A stretch of DNA of 64,000 bases from Halomonas alkalicola (GTDB lineage Bacteria > Pseudomonadota > Gammaproteobacteria > Pseudomonadales > Halomonadaceae), in the NCBI RefSeq assembly GCF_030704205.1, contig NZ_CP131913.1, positions 2,976,001 through 3,040,000 on the forward strand, in the 5' to 3' direction. The notes under the pieces are model-generated. The model ran no database searches. It was not told the DNA's origin and saw only the letters and a program-made list of their open reading frames with translations. The position numbers were made by a program, and so were the translations under genes. Shown here piece after piece: positions 56,092 to 64,000 of the stretch. Numbering within the stretch: position 1 is the first letter of the stretch; each line of letters opens with the position of its first letter.

Positions 56092-56135
56092 CCTGAGCCA
56101 ACGGCACAAGCCTCCATTGGATCAGGACGACCATC

Positions 56136-58595
56136 ATGAGTGACGAGCAGGACCGCCGCCACGACCCGGATGCGCCGGAGTGGCGGCACGATACCCACGG
56201 CGGGGCCCACGACGAGGACGAGGAGTTCGACCTCGAGGACCTGCCTGGCGATAGCCGGCACGCCGTGGTGCCGGCCCGCGATTCCCTTCCCGAGCGCATC
56301 TACCTGCTGCCGATCCACAATCGGCCCTTCTTCCCGGCCCAGGTGCAGCCGCTGGTGATCAACCGCGAGCGCTGGGACGAGACCATGCAGCGGGTCGCCA
56401 AGACGCCCCACCACACCGTGGGCCTGGCCTTCGTCGGCGAGGCCGCCGTGGAGGGGCTTGCCCATGACGACTTCCCGGAGATCGGCACCGCGGTCAAGGT
56501 GCACAAGCTGCAGGGCGAAGAGGGACAGCTGCAGTTCATCGCCCAGGGCCTGCAGCGCTTTCGCATCCAGCGCTGGATCTCTCGGGAGCCCCCCTATCTG
56601 GTGGAGGTGAGCTACCCCCGGGAGCCGGTGGATGCCGAGGCCGACGAGGCCCGCGCCTATGCCATGGCGCTGATCAACGGCATCAAGGAGCTGCTGCCGA
56701 TCAACCCGCTCTACGGCGAGGAGCTCAAGCACTACCTCAACCGCTTCAGCCCCCACGAGCCGGGCCCCCTCACCGACTTCGCCGCGGCCATCACCTCGGC
56801 CAAGGGGCGCGAGCTGCAGGACGTGCTGGCCACCCTGCCGGTGCTCGCGCGCATGCAGAAGGTGCTGCCGCTGCTGCGCAAGGAGATCGAGGTCGCCCAG
56901 CTGCAGAGCGAGATCAGTGACCAGGTCAACGCCCAGATGCAGGAGCGCCAGCGGGAGTTCTTCCTGCGCGAGCAGCTCAAGGTGATCCAGCGGGAGCTGG
57001 GCATCTCCAAGGACGAGCGCGAGAACGACGTCGACACCTTCCGCGACCGCCTGGAGAGCCTCGTCGTGCCGCCCAAGGTGCTGACCCGCATCGAGGAGGA
57101 GCTAGACAAGCTCGCCGTGCTGGAGACCGGCTCGCCGGAGTACGGCACCACCCGCAATTACCTGGACTGGCTGACCAGCATGCCCTGGGGCGTCCACAGC
57201 CAGGACCAGCTCGACCTGGCCCACGCCCGGCAGGTGCTCGACCGCGACCACGACGGCCTGGGCGACGTCAAGGAGCGCATCATCGAGTTCCTGGCCGAGG
57301 GCACCTTCAAGGGCGACGTGGGCGGCTCCATCCTGCTGCTGGTGGGCCCGCCCGGGGTGGGTAAGACCTCCATCGGCCGCTCCATCGCCGAGGCGCTGGG
57401 GCGCGAGTTCTATCGCTTCTCGGTGGGCGGCATGCGCGACGAGGCGGAGATCAAGGGGCACCGGCGCACCTACATCGGCGCCATGCCCGGCAAGCTGGTG
57501 CAGGCCCTCAAGGAGGTCGAGGTCGAGAATCCGGTGATCATGCTCGACGAGATCGACAAGATGGGGCAGTCCTTCCAGGGCGACCCCGCCTCGGCGCTGC
57601 TCGAGGTGCTCGACCCGGAGCAGAACGTCGACTTCCTCGACCACTACCTGGACGTGCGCCTGGACCTCTCCAAGGTGCTCTTCGTCTGCACCGCCAACAC
57701 CCTGGATTCGATCCCCGGGCCGCTGTTCGACCGCATGGAGCAGATCCGCCTCTCCGGCTACATCGCCGAGGAGAAGCTGGCCATTGCCCGCAACCACCTC
57801 TGGCCGAGGCTGCTCAAGCGCGCCAATATCCCGAAGAAGCGCATCAACCTGACCGAGGCGGCGCTGCGCCAGGTGGTCGAGGGCTACGCCCGGGAGGCCG
57901 GGGTGCGCCAGCTCGAGAAGCAGCTCCATCGCATCGTGCGCAAGGCGGCGGTGCAGCTGCTGGAGGGCGACCAGGCGTCGGTGAAGGTCTCGGTGAAGAA
58001 CCTCGAGACCTTCCTGGGGGCCCCGCTGTTCCGCAAGGAGCAGGTGCTCAAGGGAGAAGGGGTGGTCACGGGCCTGGCCTGGACCGCCATGGGCGGTGCC
58101 ACCCTGCCCATCGAGGCGGGCAAGGTGCACTCGCTGACCCGCGGCTTCAAGCTCACTGGCAAGCTCGGCGAGGTGATGCAGGAGTCGGCCAACATCGCCT
58201 ACAGCTACGTGTTGGGCCACCTGGCCGAATATGGCGCCGACGCCGACTTCTTCGACTCCGCCTTCGTGCACCTGCATGTGCCGGAGGGCGCCACGCCCAA
58301 GGACGGCCCCTCGGCGGGGGTCACCATGACCACGGCGCTGCTCTCCCTGGCGAAGCACCACGCCATCGACCGCCCCCTGGCGATGACCGGCGAACTGACC
58401 CTCACCGGCCAGGTGCTGCCGGTGGGCGGCATCCGCGAGAAGGTGATCGCCGCCCGGCGCAGCGGCATCTTCGAGGTGATCCTGCCCGACGCCAACCGCC
58501 GCGACTATGAGGAGCTGCCCGACCACCTCAAGGAGGGCATGACGGTGCACTTCGCCAAACGCTACAGGGACGTGGCCCGGGTGGTGTTCGGGTAG
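56136..58595 (+). CDS. lon: ATP-dependent protease La (Lon)
   Basis: 819-aa AAA+ serine protease. An unusual acidic/charged N-terminal extension of about 50 residues precedes the LAN domain; Walker A GPPGVGKTS has Lys410; the catalytic dyad is Ser726 (KDGPSAGVTM) and Lys769 (REKVIAARRSGI). No clpX or hupB is adjacent, so this may be a second Lon-type enzyme rather than the canonical clpP-clpX-lon copy. A sigma-32-like promoter precedes it. Confidence 0.95.
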   Translation: MSDEQDRRHDPDAPEWRHDTHGGAHDEDEEFDLEDLPGDSRHAVVPARDSLPERIYLLPIHNRPFFPAQVQPLVINRERWDETMQRVAKTPHHTVGLAFVGEAAVEGLAHDDFPEIGTAVKVHKLQGEEGQLQFIAQGLQRFRIQRWISREPPYLVEVSYPREPVDAEADEARAYAMALINGIKELLPINPLYGEELKHYLNRFSPHEPGPLTDFAAAITSAKGRELQDVLATLPVLARMQKVLPLLRKEIEVAQLQSEISDQVNAQMQERQREFFLREQLKVIQRELGISKDERENDVDTFRDRLESLVVPPKVLTRIEEELDKLAVLETGSPEYGTTRNYLDWLTSMPWGVHSQDQLDLAHARQVLDRDHDGLGDVKERIIEFLAEGTFKGDVGGSILLLVGPPGVGKTSIGRSIAEALGREFYRFSVGGMRDEAEIKGHRRTYIGAMPGKLVQALKEVEVENPVIMLDEIDKMGQSFQGDPASALLEVLDPEQNVDFLDHYLDVRLDLSKVLFVCTANTLDSIPGPLFDRMEQIRLSGYIAEEKLAIARNHLWPRLLKRANIPKKRINLTEAALRQVVEGYAREAGVRQLEKQLHRIVRKAAVQLLEGDQASVKVSVKNLETFLGAPLFRKEQVLKGEGVVTGLAWTAMGGATLPIEAGKVHSLTRGFKLTGKLGEVMQESANIAYSYVLGHLAEYGADADFFDSAFVHLHVPEGATPKDGPSAGVTMTTALLSLAKHHAIDRPLAMTGELTLTGQVLPVGGIREKVIAARRSGIFEVILPDANRRDYEELPDHLKEGMTVHFAKRYRDVARVVFG

Positions 58596-58609
58596 TGGCG
58601 TCGCTGGCC

Positions 58610-59038
58610 CTAGCCAACCCGGTCCAGGGCGGCCAGGGCCTGATGGCCGAAGTCGATGATGGTGCGGTAGTGCCGGTCGGCGATCACGCTCTTCACGATG
58701 TCCGGGTCGACATCCAGGTAGTCGTGAACCAGTACGTTGCGTAGGCCGATGATCTTGCGCCAGGGGATATCACTTTCGATCCTGCCGGCATCCTGGAGTC
58801 GCTCGAAACCGGTGATGGCATCTCGGCATGCCATCCCGGTCTCTTCGCGTGCCCAGTGCTTGGCCAGCCCGATGCAGGCCTCGATCAGGAGCTGCAGTGA
58901 GCGTTCGGCAGCGTGGCGCTCGATCCGGCTCCAGGGGCGCTGTTCCAGCAGGGTGCCGAGCTCGGCAAGGTCCTGCTCGCACTCTTCGAGATGTTGCCGC
59001 TGGGCTTTGAGGTAGGCGCTCTGCTGGCCGTCAGGCAT
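58610..59038 (-). CDS. HepT-like HEPN protein (toxin), pair 2
   Basis: 142-aa HEPN protein with RX4HXY as Arg100-Asn-Val-Leu-Val-His105-Asp-Tyr107. The ATG at 59038 lies 8 nt inside the MNT gene stop; a longer frame upstream would run across the MNT gene. It is a different subfamily from the first pair in this window, with a shorter N-terminus. Confidence 0.85.
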   Translation of the reverse strand: MPDGQQSAYLKAQRQHLEECEQDLAELGTLLEQRPWSRIERHAAERSLQLLIEACIGLAKHWAREETGMACRDAITGFERLQDAGRIESDIPWRKIIGLRNVLVHDYLDVDPDIVKSVIADRHYRTIIDFGHQALAALDRVG

Positions 59039-59474
59039 GGATTCCCTCCGGGTGAAGGTAGTCGATCTCCCAGCGCGAGAGGATACGGGATTCCTGGCGT
59101 ATCCGAGTGTCCCAGTCGAGGTCAACCAGCAGCACTCCCTGGCTGAGAATGCTCCAGCCCAGCGGAATCGGGGCAATGGCCAGGTCCACCACGCTCAACT
59201 GTTCCTCGCCCAACCCCAGCTCACGCTGCCACTCTTGAGCCAGCAGCTCGGGGCGAAGGCGCCTCTCCAGCGGATCAGCGATCCAGCCGGTGAAGGCCAC
59301 GGCCAGATCGAAGTCGCTTTCGGGGTGGTGGTCCCCGCGCGCCCTGGAGCCGTACAGCCACACTGCCGCCAGGTCATCGCGACGGCGTGCCAGGGAGATG
59401 ATGGCCGTCAGCGTTTCGCTCTGGGGGATGCTCGAGTCACCGGGAGCATCCTTGTGGACAACAGTGGATGACAT
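59031..59474 (-). CDS. MntA-like nucleotidyltransferase (MNT antitoxin), pair 2
   Basis: 147-aa minimal nucleotidyltransferase with canonical GSX10DXD: Gly42-Ser43 and Asp54, Asp56 in [19 protein letters not shown]. Overlap with the HEPN gene supports a type VII toxin-antitoxin module lying between convergent lon and divergent ilvD. Confidence 0.85.
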   Translation of the reverse strand: MSSTVVHKDAPGDSSIPQSETLTAIISLARRRDDLAAVWLYGSRARGDHHPESDFDLAVAFTGWIADPLERRLRPELLAQEWQRELGLGEEQLSVVDLAIAPIPLGWSILSQGVLLVDLDWDTRIRQESRILSRWEIDYLHPEGIHA

Positions 59475-59641
59475 GGCCGCCTTTCCGTCGAGGGGTGTTT
59501 CATCTTCCCGCCTGCCGGTGCCAGGTGCAAGACGTGCAGCTCCGGGCCTGGCCTGACGGGCGGACGCATGCCAGAATCGACACCGACCTGGACACTGGAG
59601 CCGCCCGGCACAGGGCGGCCGTAAAGAGAATAGAGGACACC

Positions 59642-61486
59642 ATGCCCGAGTATCGTTCCCGCACCACCACCGCCGGCCGCAACATGGCCGGCGCCCGCGC
59701 CCTCTGGCGCGCCACCGGCATGAAGGACGAGGACTTCCACAAGCCCATCATCGCCGTGGCCAACTCCTTCACCCAGTTCGTGCCCGGCCACGTGCACCTG
59801 AAGGACATGGGGCAGCTGGTGGCCCGCGAGATCGAGAAGGCCGGCGGGGTGGCCAAGGAGTTCAACACCATCGCCGTGGACGACGGCATCGCCATGGGCC
59901 ATGACGGCATGCTCTACTCGCTGCCGAGCCGCGACCTGATCGCCGACAGCGTCGAGTACATGGTCAACGCCCACTGCGCCGACGCCCTGGTGTGCATCTC
60001 CAACTGCGACAAGATCACCCCCGGAATGCTCAATGCCGCCATGCGCCTGAACATCCCGGTGATCTTCGTCTCCGGTGGTCCCATGGAGGCGGGCAAGACC
60101 AAGCTGCTCGACCACAACATCGACCTGATCGATGCCATGATCTACGCCGCCGACGACAAGTACAGCGACGAGGAGATCGAGGAGATCGAGCGCAGCGCCT
60201 GCCCCACCTGCGGCAGCTGCTCCGGCATGTTCGCCGCCAACTCCATGAACTGCCTGATGGAAGCCCTGGGCCTGGCGCTGCCGGGCAACGGCACCGTGGT
60301 GGCCACCCATGCCGATCGCCGCCGTCTCTTCGAGAATGCCGGCCATCGCATCGTCGAGCTGGCCAAGCGCGTCTACGAGGGCGACGAGGCACACCTGCTG
60401 CCCCGGGCCATCGGCTCCAAGGCGGCCTTCAAGAACGCCATGACCCTGGATATCGCCATGGGCGGTTCCACCAACACCATCCTGCACCTGCTGGCCGCCG
60501 CCCAGGAGGCCGAGGTCGACTTCACCATGGAGGATATCGACCGTCTGTCGCGGGAGGTGCCGCAGCTCTGCAAGGTGGCCCCCAATACCCAGAAGTACCA
60601 CATCGAGGACGTGCATCGCGCCGGCGGGATCATGGCGATCCTCGGCGAGCTCGACCGCGCCGGCGTCCTGGATACCCGGGTGCCCACCGTCTACGGCGAT
60701 ACCCTGAAGGACGCCCTGGACGAGTGGGACATCATGCGCAACCCCAGCGCCGAGGTGGTGGAGTTCTACAAGGCCGGCCCCGGCGGCATCCCCACCCAGA
60801 CCGCCTTCTCCCAGGCCGCGCGCTGGCCGAGCCTCGACGGCGACCGGGCCAACGGCTGTATCCGCGATCTCGAGCACGCCTTCTCTCGCGAGGGGGGCCT
60901 CGCCGTGCTGTTCGGCAACATCGCCCTGGACGGCTGCGTGGTGAAGACCGCCGGGGTCGACGAGTCGATCCTGGTCTTCGAGGGGCCGGCACACGTGGTG
61001 GAGTCCCAGGACCAGGCGGTGGAGCACGTGCTGGGCGGGCTGGTGAAACCCGGCGAGGTGGTGGTGGTGCGCTACGAGGGACCCCGCGGCGGCCCCGGCA
61101 TGCAGGAGATGCTCTACCCGACCAGCTATCTCAAGTCCAAGGGGCTCGGGAAGGTGTGTGCGCTGATGACCGACGGGCGCTTCTCCGGCGGCAGCTCCGG
61201 GCTCTCCATCGGCCATGTCTCCCCGGAGGCCGCCGCTGGCGGCGCCATCGGCCTGATCGAGAGCGGCGACATCATCCAGATCGACATCCCCAACCGGGCG
61301 ATCAACGTCAAGCTGACCGATGCCGAGCTGGCCGCCCGCCGCGAGGCCGAGGAGGCCAAGGGCGCCGCCGCCTGGAAGCCCAGCATCCAGCGCGACCGCA
61401 AGGTCTCGGCGGCGCTCAAGGCCTACGCCATGCTCGCCACCTCCGCCGACAAGGGCGCGGTGCGCGACCTCTCCAAGCTCGACTGA
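59642..61486 (+). CDS. ilvD: Dihydroxy-acid dehydratase
   Basis: Fe-S dehydratase of branched-chain amino acid synthesis, 614 aa. [30 protein letters not shown] (cluster Cys), [19 protein letters not shown], and [22 protein letters not shown] distinguish it from Edd, its paralogue in the same window. GAGG precedes the ATG by 6 nt. Confidence 0.97.
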   Translation: MPEYRSRTTTAGRNMAGARALWRATGMKDEDFHKPIIAVANSFTQFVPGHVHLKDMGQLVAREIEKAGGVAKEFNTIAVDDGIAMGHDGMLYSLPSRDLIADSVEYMVNAHCADALVCISNCDKITPGMLNAAMRLNIPVIFVSGGPMEAGKTKLLDHNIDLIDAMIYAADDKYSDEEIEEIERSACPTCGSCSGMFAANSMNCLMEALGLALPGNGTVVATHADRRRLFENAGHRIVELAKRVYEGDEAHLLPRAIGSKAAFKNAMTLDIAMGGSTNTILHLLAAAQEAEVDFTMEDIDRLSREVPQLCKVAPNTQKYHIEDVHRAGGIMAILGELDRAGVLDTRVPTVYGDTLKDALDEWDIMRNPSAEVVEFYKAGPGGIPTQTAFSQAARWPSLDGDRANGCIRDLEHAFSREGGLAVLFGNIALDGCVVKTAGVDESILVFEGPAHVVESQDQAVEHVLGGLVKPGEVVVVRYEGPRGGPGMQEMLYPTSYLKSKGLGKVCALMTDGRFSGGSSGLSIGHVSPEAAAGGAIGLIESGDIIQIDIPNRAINVKLTDAELAARREAEEAKGAAAWKPSIQRDRKVSAALKAYAMLATSADKGAVRDLSKLD

Positions 61487-61509
61487 CCCGGCGCGCCCGA
61501 GCGACTCTG

Positions 61510-61541
61510 CTGCCCCGGCCAGGCGCCGGGGCAGTGGTTTT
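61510..61541. terminator. Terminator between ilvD and nudE
   Basis: CTGCCCCGGC pairs with GCCGGGGCAG around a CAGGC loop, followed by TGGTTTT on the ilvD strand. Confidence 0.75.
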
Positions 61542-61572
61542 GGCAGAGCAGTGCCTCAGGCAGGGCCGGGTG

Positions 61573-62202
61573 CTACCAGAGCCTGGGGCCGCCGTCGCGA
61601 TCGCCGCGCAGGCGGTCGCGGGCGATGAACAGCGCGGCGATGGCGCGTGCCTCATGGAAGTCCTCCCGGGCGAGCAGCGCGGGCAGCTCCTCGAGGGCAT
61701 GGGTCTCGACGATCAGCGGCTCCGGCTCGTCGCCTGGCAGGCGCTTCGGGTAGAGGTCGGTGGCCAGCAGCACCTGCATGCGATGGCGCATGTAGTTGGG
61801 GGCCAGCGACAGCTCCACCAGTGGCTCGATGTTGCGGGCACCGAAGCCGCACTCCTCCATCAGCTCGCGATTGGCGGCTGTGACGATGTCCTCGCCCGGG
61901 TCGACGAGGCCCTTGGGCAGGGTCAGCACGTACTCCTCGAAGCCCGCCGCATACTCGCGGATCAGCAGCACGTGGTCCGGGTCGGGCATGGCGACGATCA
62001 TCACCGCGCCGCTGTCGCTGCCGGTCAGCCGCTCGAAGGTGCGCTCCTCGCCGTTGGAGAAGCGTAGGTCCAGGGATTCGACGTGAAACAGGCGGCTTGT
62101 GGCCACCGACCGGCGGGCCAGCACCTCGGGCTTCCGGGGCCACTGGGCCTCGGACCTCGGGGCCTGGGGCTTGGGCGCTTGGGACTCGGGGGCGTTGGAC
62201 AT
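61573..62202 (-). CDS. nudE: ADP compounds hydrolase NudE
   Basis: 209-aa Nudix hydrolase for ADP-ribose, NADH and Ap3A-type substrates. The Nudix box GLVDPGEDIVTAANRELMEECG is present around residues 100-121, with RREYAAGFEEYVLTLPKG just before. ATG at 62202 has GGAG upstream. A proline/alanine-rich N-terminus is species-specific. It diverges from the nucleotidase gene by 74 bp. Confidence 0.9.
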   Translation of the reverse strand: MSNAPESQAPKPQAPRSEAQWPRKPEVLARRSVATSRLFHVESLDLRFSNGEERTFERLTGSDSGAVMIVAMPDPDHVLLIREYAAGFEEYVLTLPKGLVDPGEDIVTAANRELMEECGFGARNIEPLVELSLAPNYMRHRMQVLLATDLYPKRLPGDEPEPLIVETHALEELPALLAREDFHEARAIAALFIARDRLRGDRDGGPRLW

Positions 62203-62276
62203 GGAGGCTCCATTTCTGGGAGGGGAGAGCGCCTGATACAATACCACCCCTTTACCGCCACCACCCGGGAGTCGCG

Positions 62277-62996
62277 ATGATCGACTGGCGCGCCATCGAC
62301 ACCGTCCTGCTCGACATGGACGGCACCCTGCTGGACCTCCATTTCGACAGCCACTTCTGGCTAGAGCACCTGCCCCGGCGCTACGTGGAGCTGCACCAGC
62401 TCGATGAGGCCACCCAGGAGGTGGTGCGCTCCAAGGTGCTCCACGAGCAGGGCACCCTCAACTGGTACAGCCTGGCCTACTGGAGTCGCGAGCTCGACCT
62501 CGACATCGTCGCCCTCAAGCGCGAGATCCAGCACCTGATCGGCCTGCGCAGCGACGCCCTGGACTTCCTCCGGTGGCTCAAGGTGGCCCACCCCCGGGTG
62601 GTGCTGGCCACCAATGCCGACCGCGCCAGCCTCGAACTCAAGCTGCCGCTCACCGGCCTGGAGGAGTACCTGGACGCCATCGTCTCCTCGGCGGACCTGG
62701 GCGTGCCCAAGGAGGAACAGGCCTTCTGGCCCGCCCTCCAGGCGATCGAGCCCTTCGACCCGGCCCGCACCCTGTTCATCGACGACAATCCCCGGGTGCT
62801 GGCCAGCGCCCGTGAGTTCGGCATCCGCCACCTGCTCGGCATCAAGCAGCCCGACAGCACTCGGCCGGAGAAGGAGCTCGAGGAGTTCGTGGCACTCGAC
62901 CGCTTTGCGGCGATCCTGCCCGGCAACCTGCCGCCCGGCCAGGCACCCGGGGCCGCCGGCGCGCCGGGGGAGGGCGCCCATGGAGAGAGATCATGA
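62277..62996 (+). CDS. yrfG: GMP/IMP nucleotidase (YrfG-like HAD phosphatase)
   Basis: 239-aa HAD-superfamily phosphatase. VLLDMDGTLLDLHFD holds the nucleophile Asp, VLATNADRASLELK the second motif, and PFDPARTLFIDDNPRVL the third. Genomic order nudE / yrfG / hslR / hslO matches enterobacteria and supports the YrfG assignment. ATGA overlaps hslR. Confidence 0.9.
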   Translation: MIDWRAIDTVLLDMDGTLLDLHFDSHFWLEHLPRRYVELHQLDEATQEVVRSKVLHEQGTLNWYSLAYWSRELDLDIVALKREIQHLIGLRSDALDFLRWLKVAHPRVVLATNADRASLELKLPLTGLEEYLDAIVSSADLGVPKEEQAFWPALQAIEPFDPARTLFIDDNPRVLASAREFGIRHLLGIKQPDSTRPEKELEEFVALDRFAAILPGNLPPGQAPGAAGAPGEGAHGERS

Positions 62997-63382
62997 GTAG
63001 CGTGCGGCTCGACAAGTGGCTGTGGGCGGCACGCTTCTTCAAGACCCGGGGCCTGGCCAAGAAGGCCATCGAGGGCGGCAAGGTCCACTACAACGGTGCC
63101 CGGGCCAAGACCAGCAAGACCGTCGAGGTGGGCGCCCTGGTGCGCGTGCCCCAGGGGTGGGATCTCCTCGAGGTCGAGGTGGTAGCGCTCTCCGACCAGC
63201 GCCGCGGCGCCCCTGAGGCCCGCGCCCTCTACCGCGAGACCGAGGAGAGTGCGGTGCGCCGCGAGCGCGAGGCCGAGGCGCGCCGCCTCACCAACCAGGC
63301 CATGCAGCACCCGCTCAAGCGCCCCGACAAGAAGCAGCGCCGGGATATCCAGCGTTTCCAGCGTCAGCAGTCCGACGATTAG
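62993..63382 (+). CDS. hslR: Heat shock protein 15 (Hsp15)
   Basis: 129-aa S4-domain RNA-binding protein that rescues stalled 50S subunits. [31 protein letters not shown] is the S4 domain (residues about 5-35), followed by a long basic C-terminal helix rich in Arg and Gln. Start overlaps the yrfG stop. Confidence 0.95.
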   Translation: MSSVRLDKWLWAARFFKTRGLAKKAIEGGKVHYNGARAKTSKTVEVGALVRVPQGWDLLEVEVVALSDQRRGAPEARALYRETEESAVRREREAEARRLTNQAMQHPLKRPDKKQRRDIQRFQRQQSDD

Positions 63383-63410
63383 CCAGCCGGCCGACGATTC
63401 ACAGAGAGTC

Positions 63411-64000
63411 ATGATGACCGACCAGATCCAGCGTTTCCTCTTCGACAACACCAACGTGCGCGGCGAGCTCGTCACCCTCGAGCGGGCCTACGCCGAGGTC
63501 CTCGACCGCCACGACTACCCGCCGGTGGTGAATCGGCTGCTCGGCGAACTGCTCGCCGCCGTGGCGCTGCTCACCGACACCGTGAAGCTCGATGGCACCC
63601 TGAGCATCGAGGTGCGCGGCAAGGGCGCCCTGGCCCTGCTGATGGCCGAATCGAACCCCGGCGGCGAGCTGCGCGCCATCGCCCGGCTGGCCGAGGACGC
63701 CCCGATGCCGGCGGATGACGCGGGCTTCCTCGAGCTGCTCGGCGGGGGGCAGATCATGATCACCCTGGACCCCCGCGAGGGGCACCGCTACCAGGGCATC
63801 GTGGCCCTGGACCACGACACCCTGGCCGGCTGCCTGGCCGCCTATTTCGTGCAGTCCGAGCAGCTGCCTACCCGGCTGTGGCTGGCCGCTGACGGGGTGC
63901 GTGCCGGCGGCCTGCTGCTGCAGCGCATGCCCGACGAATCCCAGAACCAGGACCTCGACGCCTGGGATCGCAGCGTGGTCCTGGCCGACACGGTCAAGGA
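63411..64000 (+). CDS. hslO: 33 kDa chaperonin HslO (Hsp33), 3'-truncated by window edge
   Basis: Redox-activated holdase chaperone. Starts with a double ATG after GAGAG and reads [24 protein letters not shown], the Hsp33 N-terminus, on through [23 protein letters not shown], with the frame open to the last base. The C-terminal zinc-binding redox switch (CXCX27CXXC) lies outside. Confidence 0.93.
   Translation, partial: MMTDQIQRFLFDNTNVRGELVTLERAYAEVLDRHDYPPVVNRLLGELLAAVALLTDTVKLDGTLSIEVRGKGALALLMAESNPGGELRAIARLAEDAPMPADDAGFLELLGGGQIMITLDPREGHRYQGIVALDHDTLAGCLAAYFVQSEQLPTRLWLAADGVRAGGLLLQRMPDESQNQDLDAWDRSVVLADTVK

Overview
The window looks like a chromosomal segment of a GC-rich, aerobic gammaproteobacterium, most likely a halophile or halotolerant member of the Halomonadaceae. 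I infer this from base composition, from the conserved gammaproteobacterial order ftsB-ispD-ispF-truD-surE-pcm-nlpD-rpoS, from the nrdR-ribD-ribBA-ribH-nusB-thiL-pgpA block, and from the style of the accessory genes; no rRNA or tRNA is present to confirm it. Nearly all of the window is coding, most genes are housekeeping, and no intergenic gap exceeds about 205 bp.

Layout. 1-2.4 kb: the 3' part of a type I restriction subunit (hsdR). 2.5-7.3 kb (minus strand): edd-glk-hexose-6-P mutarotase-frk, the entry to the Entner-Doudoroff pathway, behind a region holding a HexR-like site and a 20-bp palindrome. 7.4-10.0 kb: a coniferyl-type aldehyde dehydrogenase and a FemAB-like acyltransferase. 10.1-17.2 kb: cell division, isoprenoid, tRNA modification, stationary-phase and envelope genes ending in rpoS, with a DUF368 polyprenyl-phosphate transporter inserted between pcm and nlpD. 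17.3-22.8 kb: tolC, alr, lpxL and ettA, with unusual inverted repeats around alr/lpxL. 22.9-28.3 kb: accessory stretch with a short LOV blue-light protein, an MFS transporter, a TnpB-only IS200/IS605-type element with matching end hairpins, a MntA/HepT-like (MNT/HEPN) pair and an EamA exporter. 28.3-36.4 kb: tesA diverging from ybbA-ybbP, a class II PPK2 polyphosphate:AMP phosphotransferase, an unknown periplasmic protein with a 12-nt Shine-Dalgarno match, and glyA.

36.5-49.1 kb is the most distinctive region. It holds a beta-CASP RNase, then a sulfur block (secreted DsrE-like protein, DUF2892 protein, persulfide dioxygenase, SulP transporter, two YeeE/YedE proteins), then a QseB/QseC-like two-component system with three tandem CTTA half-sites in its promoter, then a cytochrome c4 and a TsdA-type thiosulfate dehydrogenase, then a DsbG-like protein, an Lgt-like/TlpA fusion and a PCuAC copper chaperone. 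Together these suggest periplasmic thiosulfate/persulfide oxidation with associated heme, thiol and copper handling, possibly under FNR/ANR-type and ArsR-type control.

49.2-56.0 kb: nrdR and riboflavin genes (ribE missing, RibA half of RibBA lacking its zinc cysteines), nusB, thiL, pgpA and a DUF945 protein. 56.1-64.0 kb: a lon protease behind a sigma-32-like promoter, a second MNT/HEPN pair, ilvD, nudE, a GMP/IMP-type nucleotidase, hslR and the start of hslO, which runs off the window.
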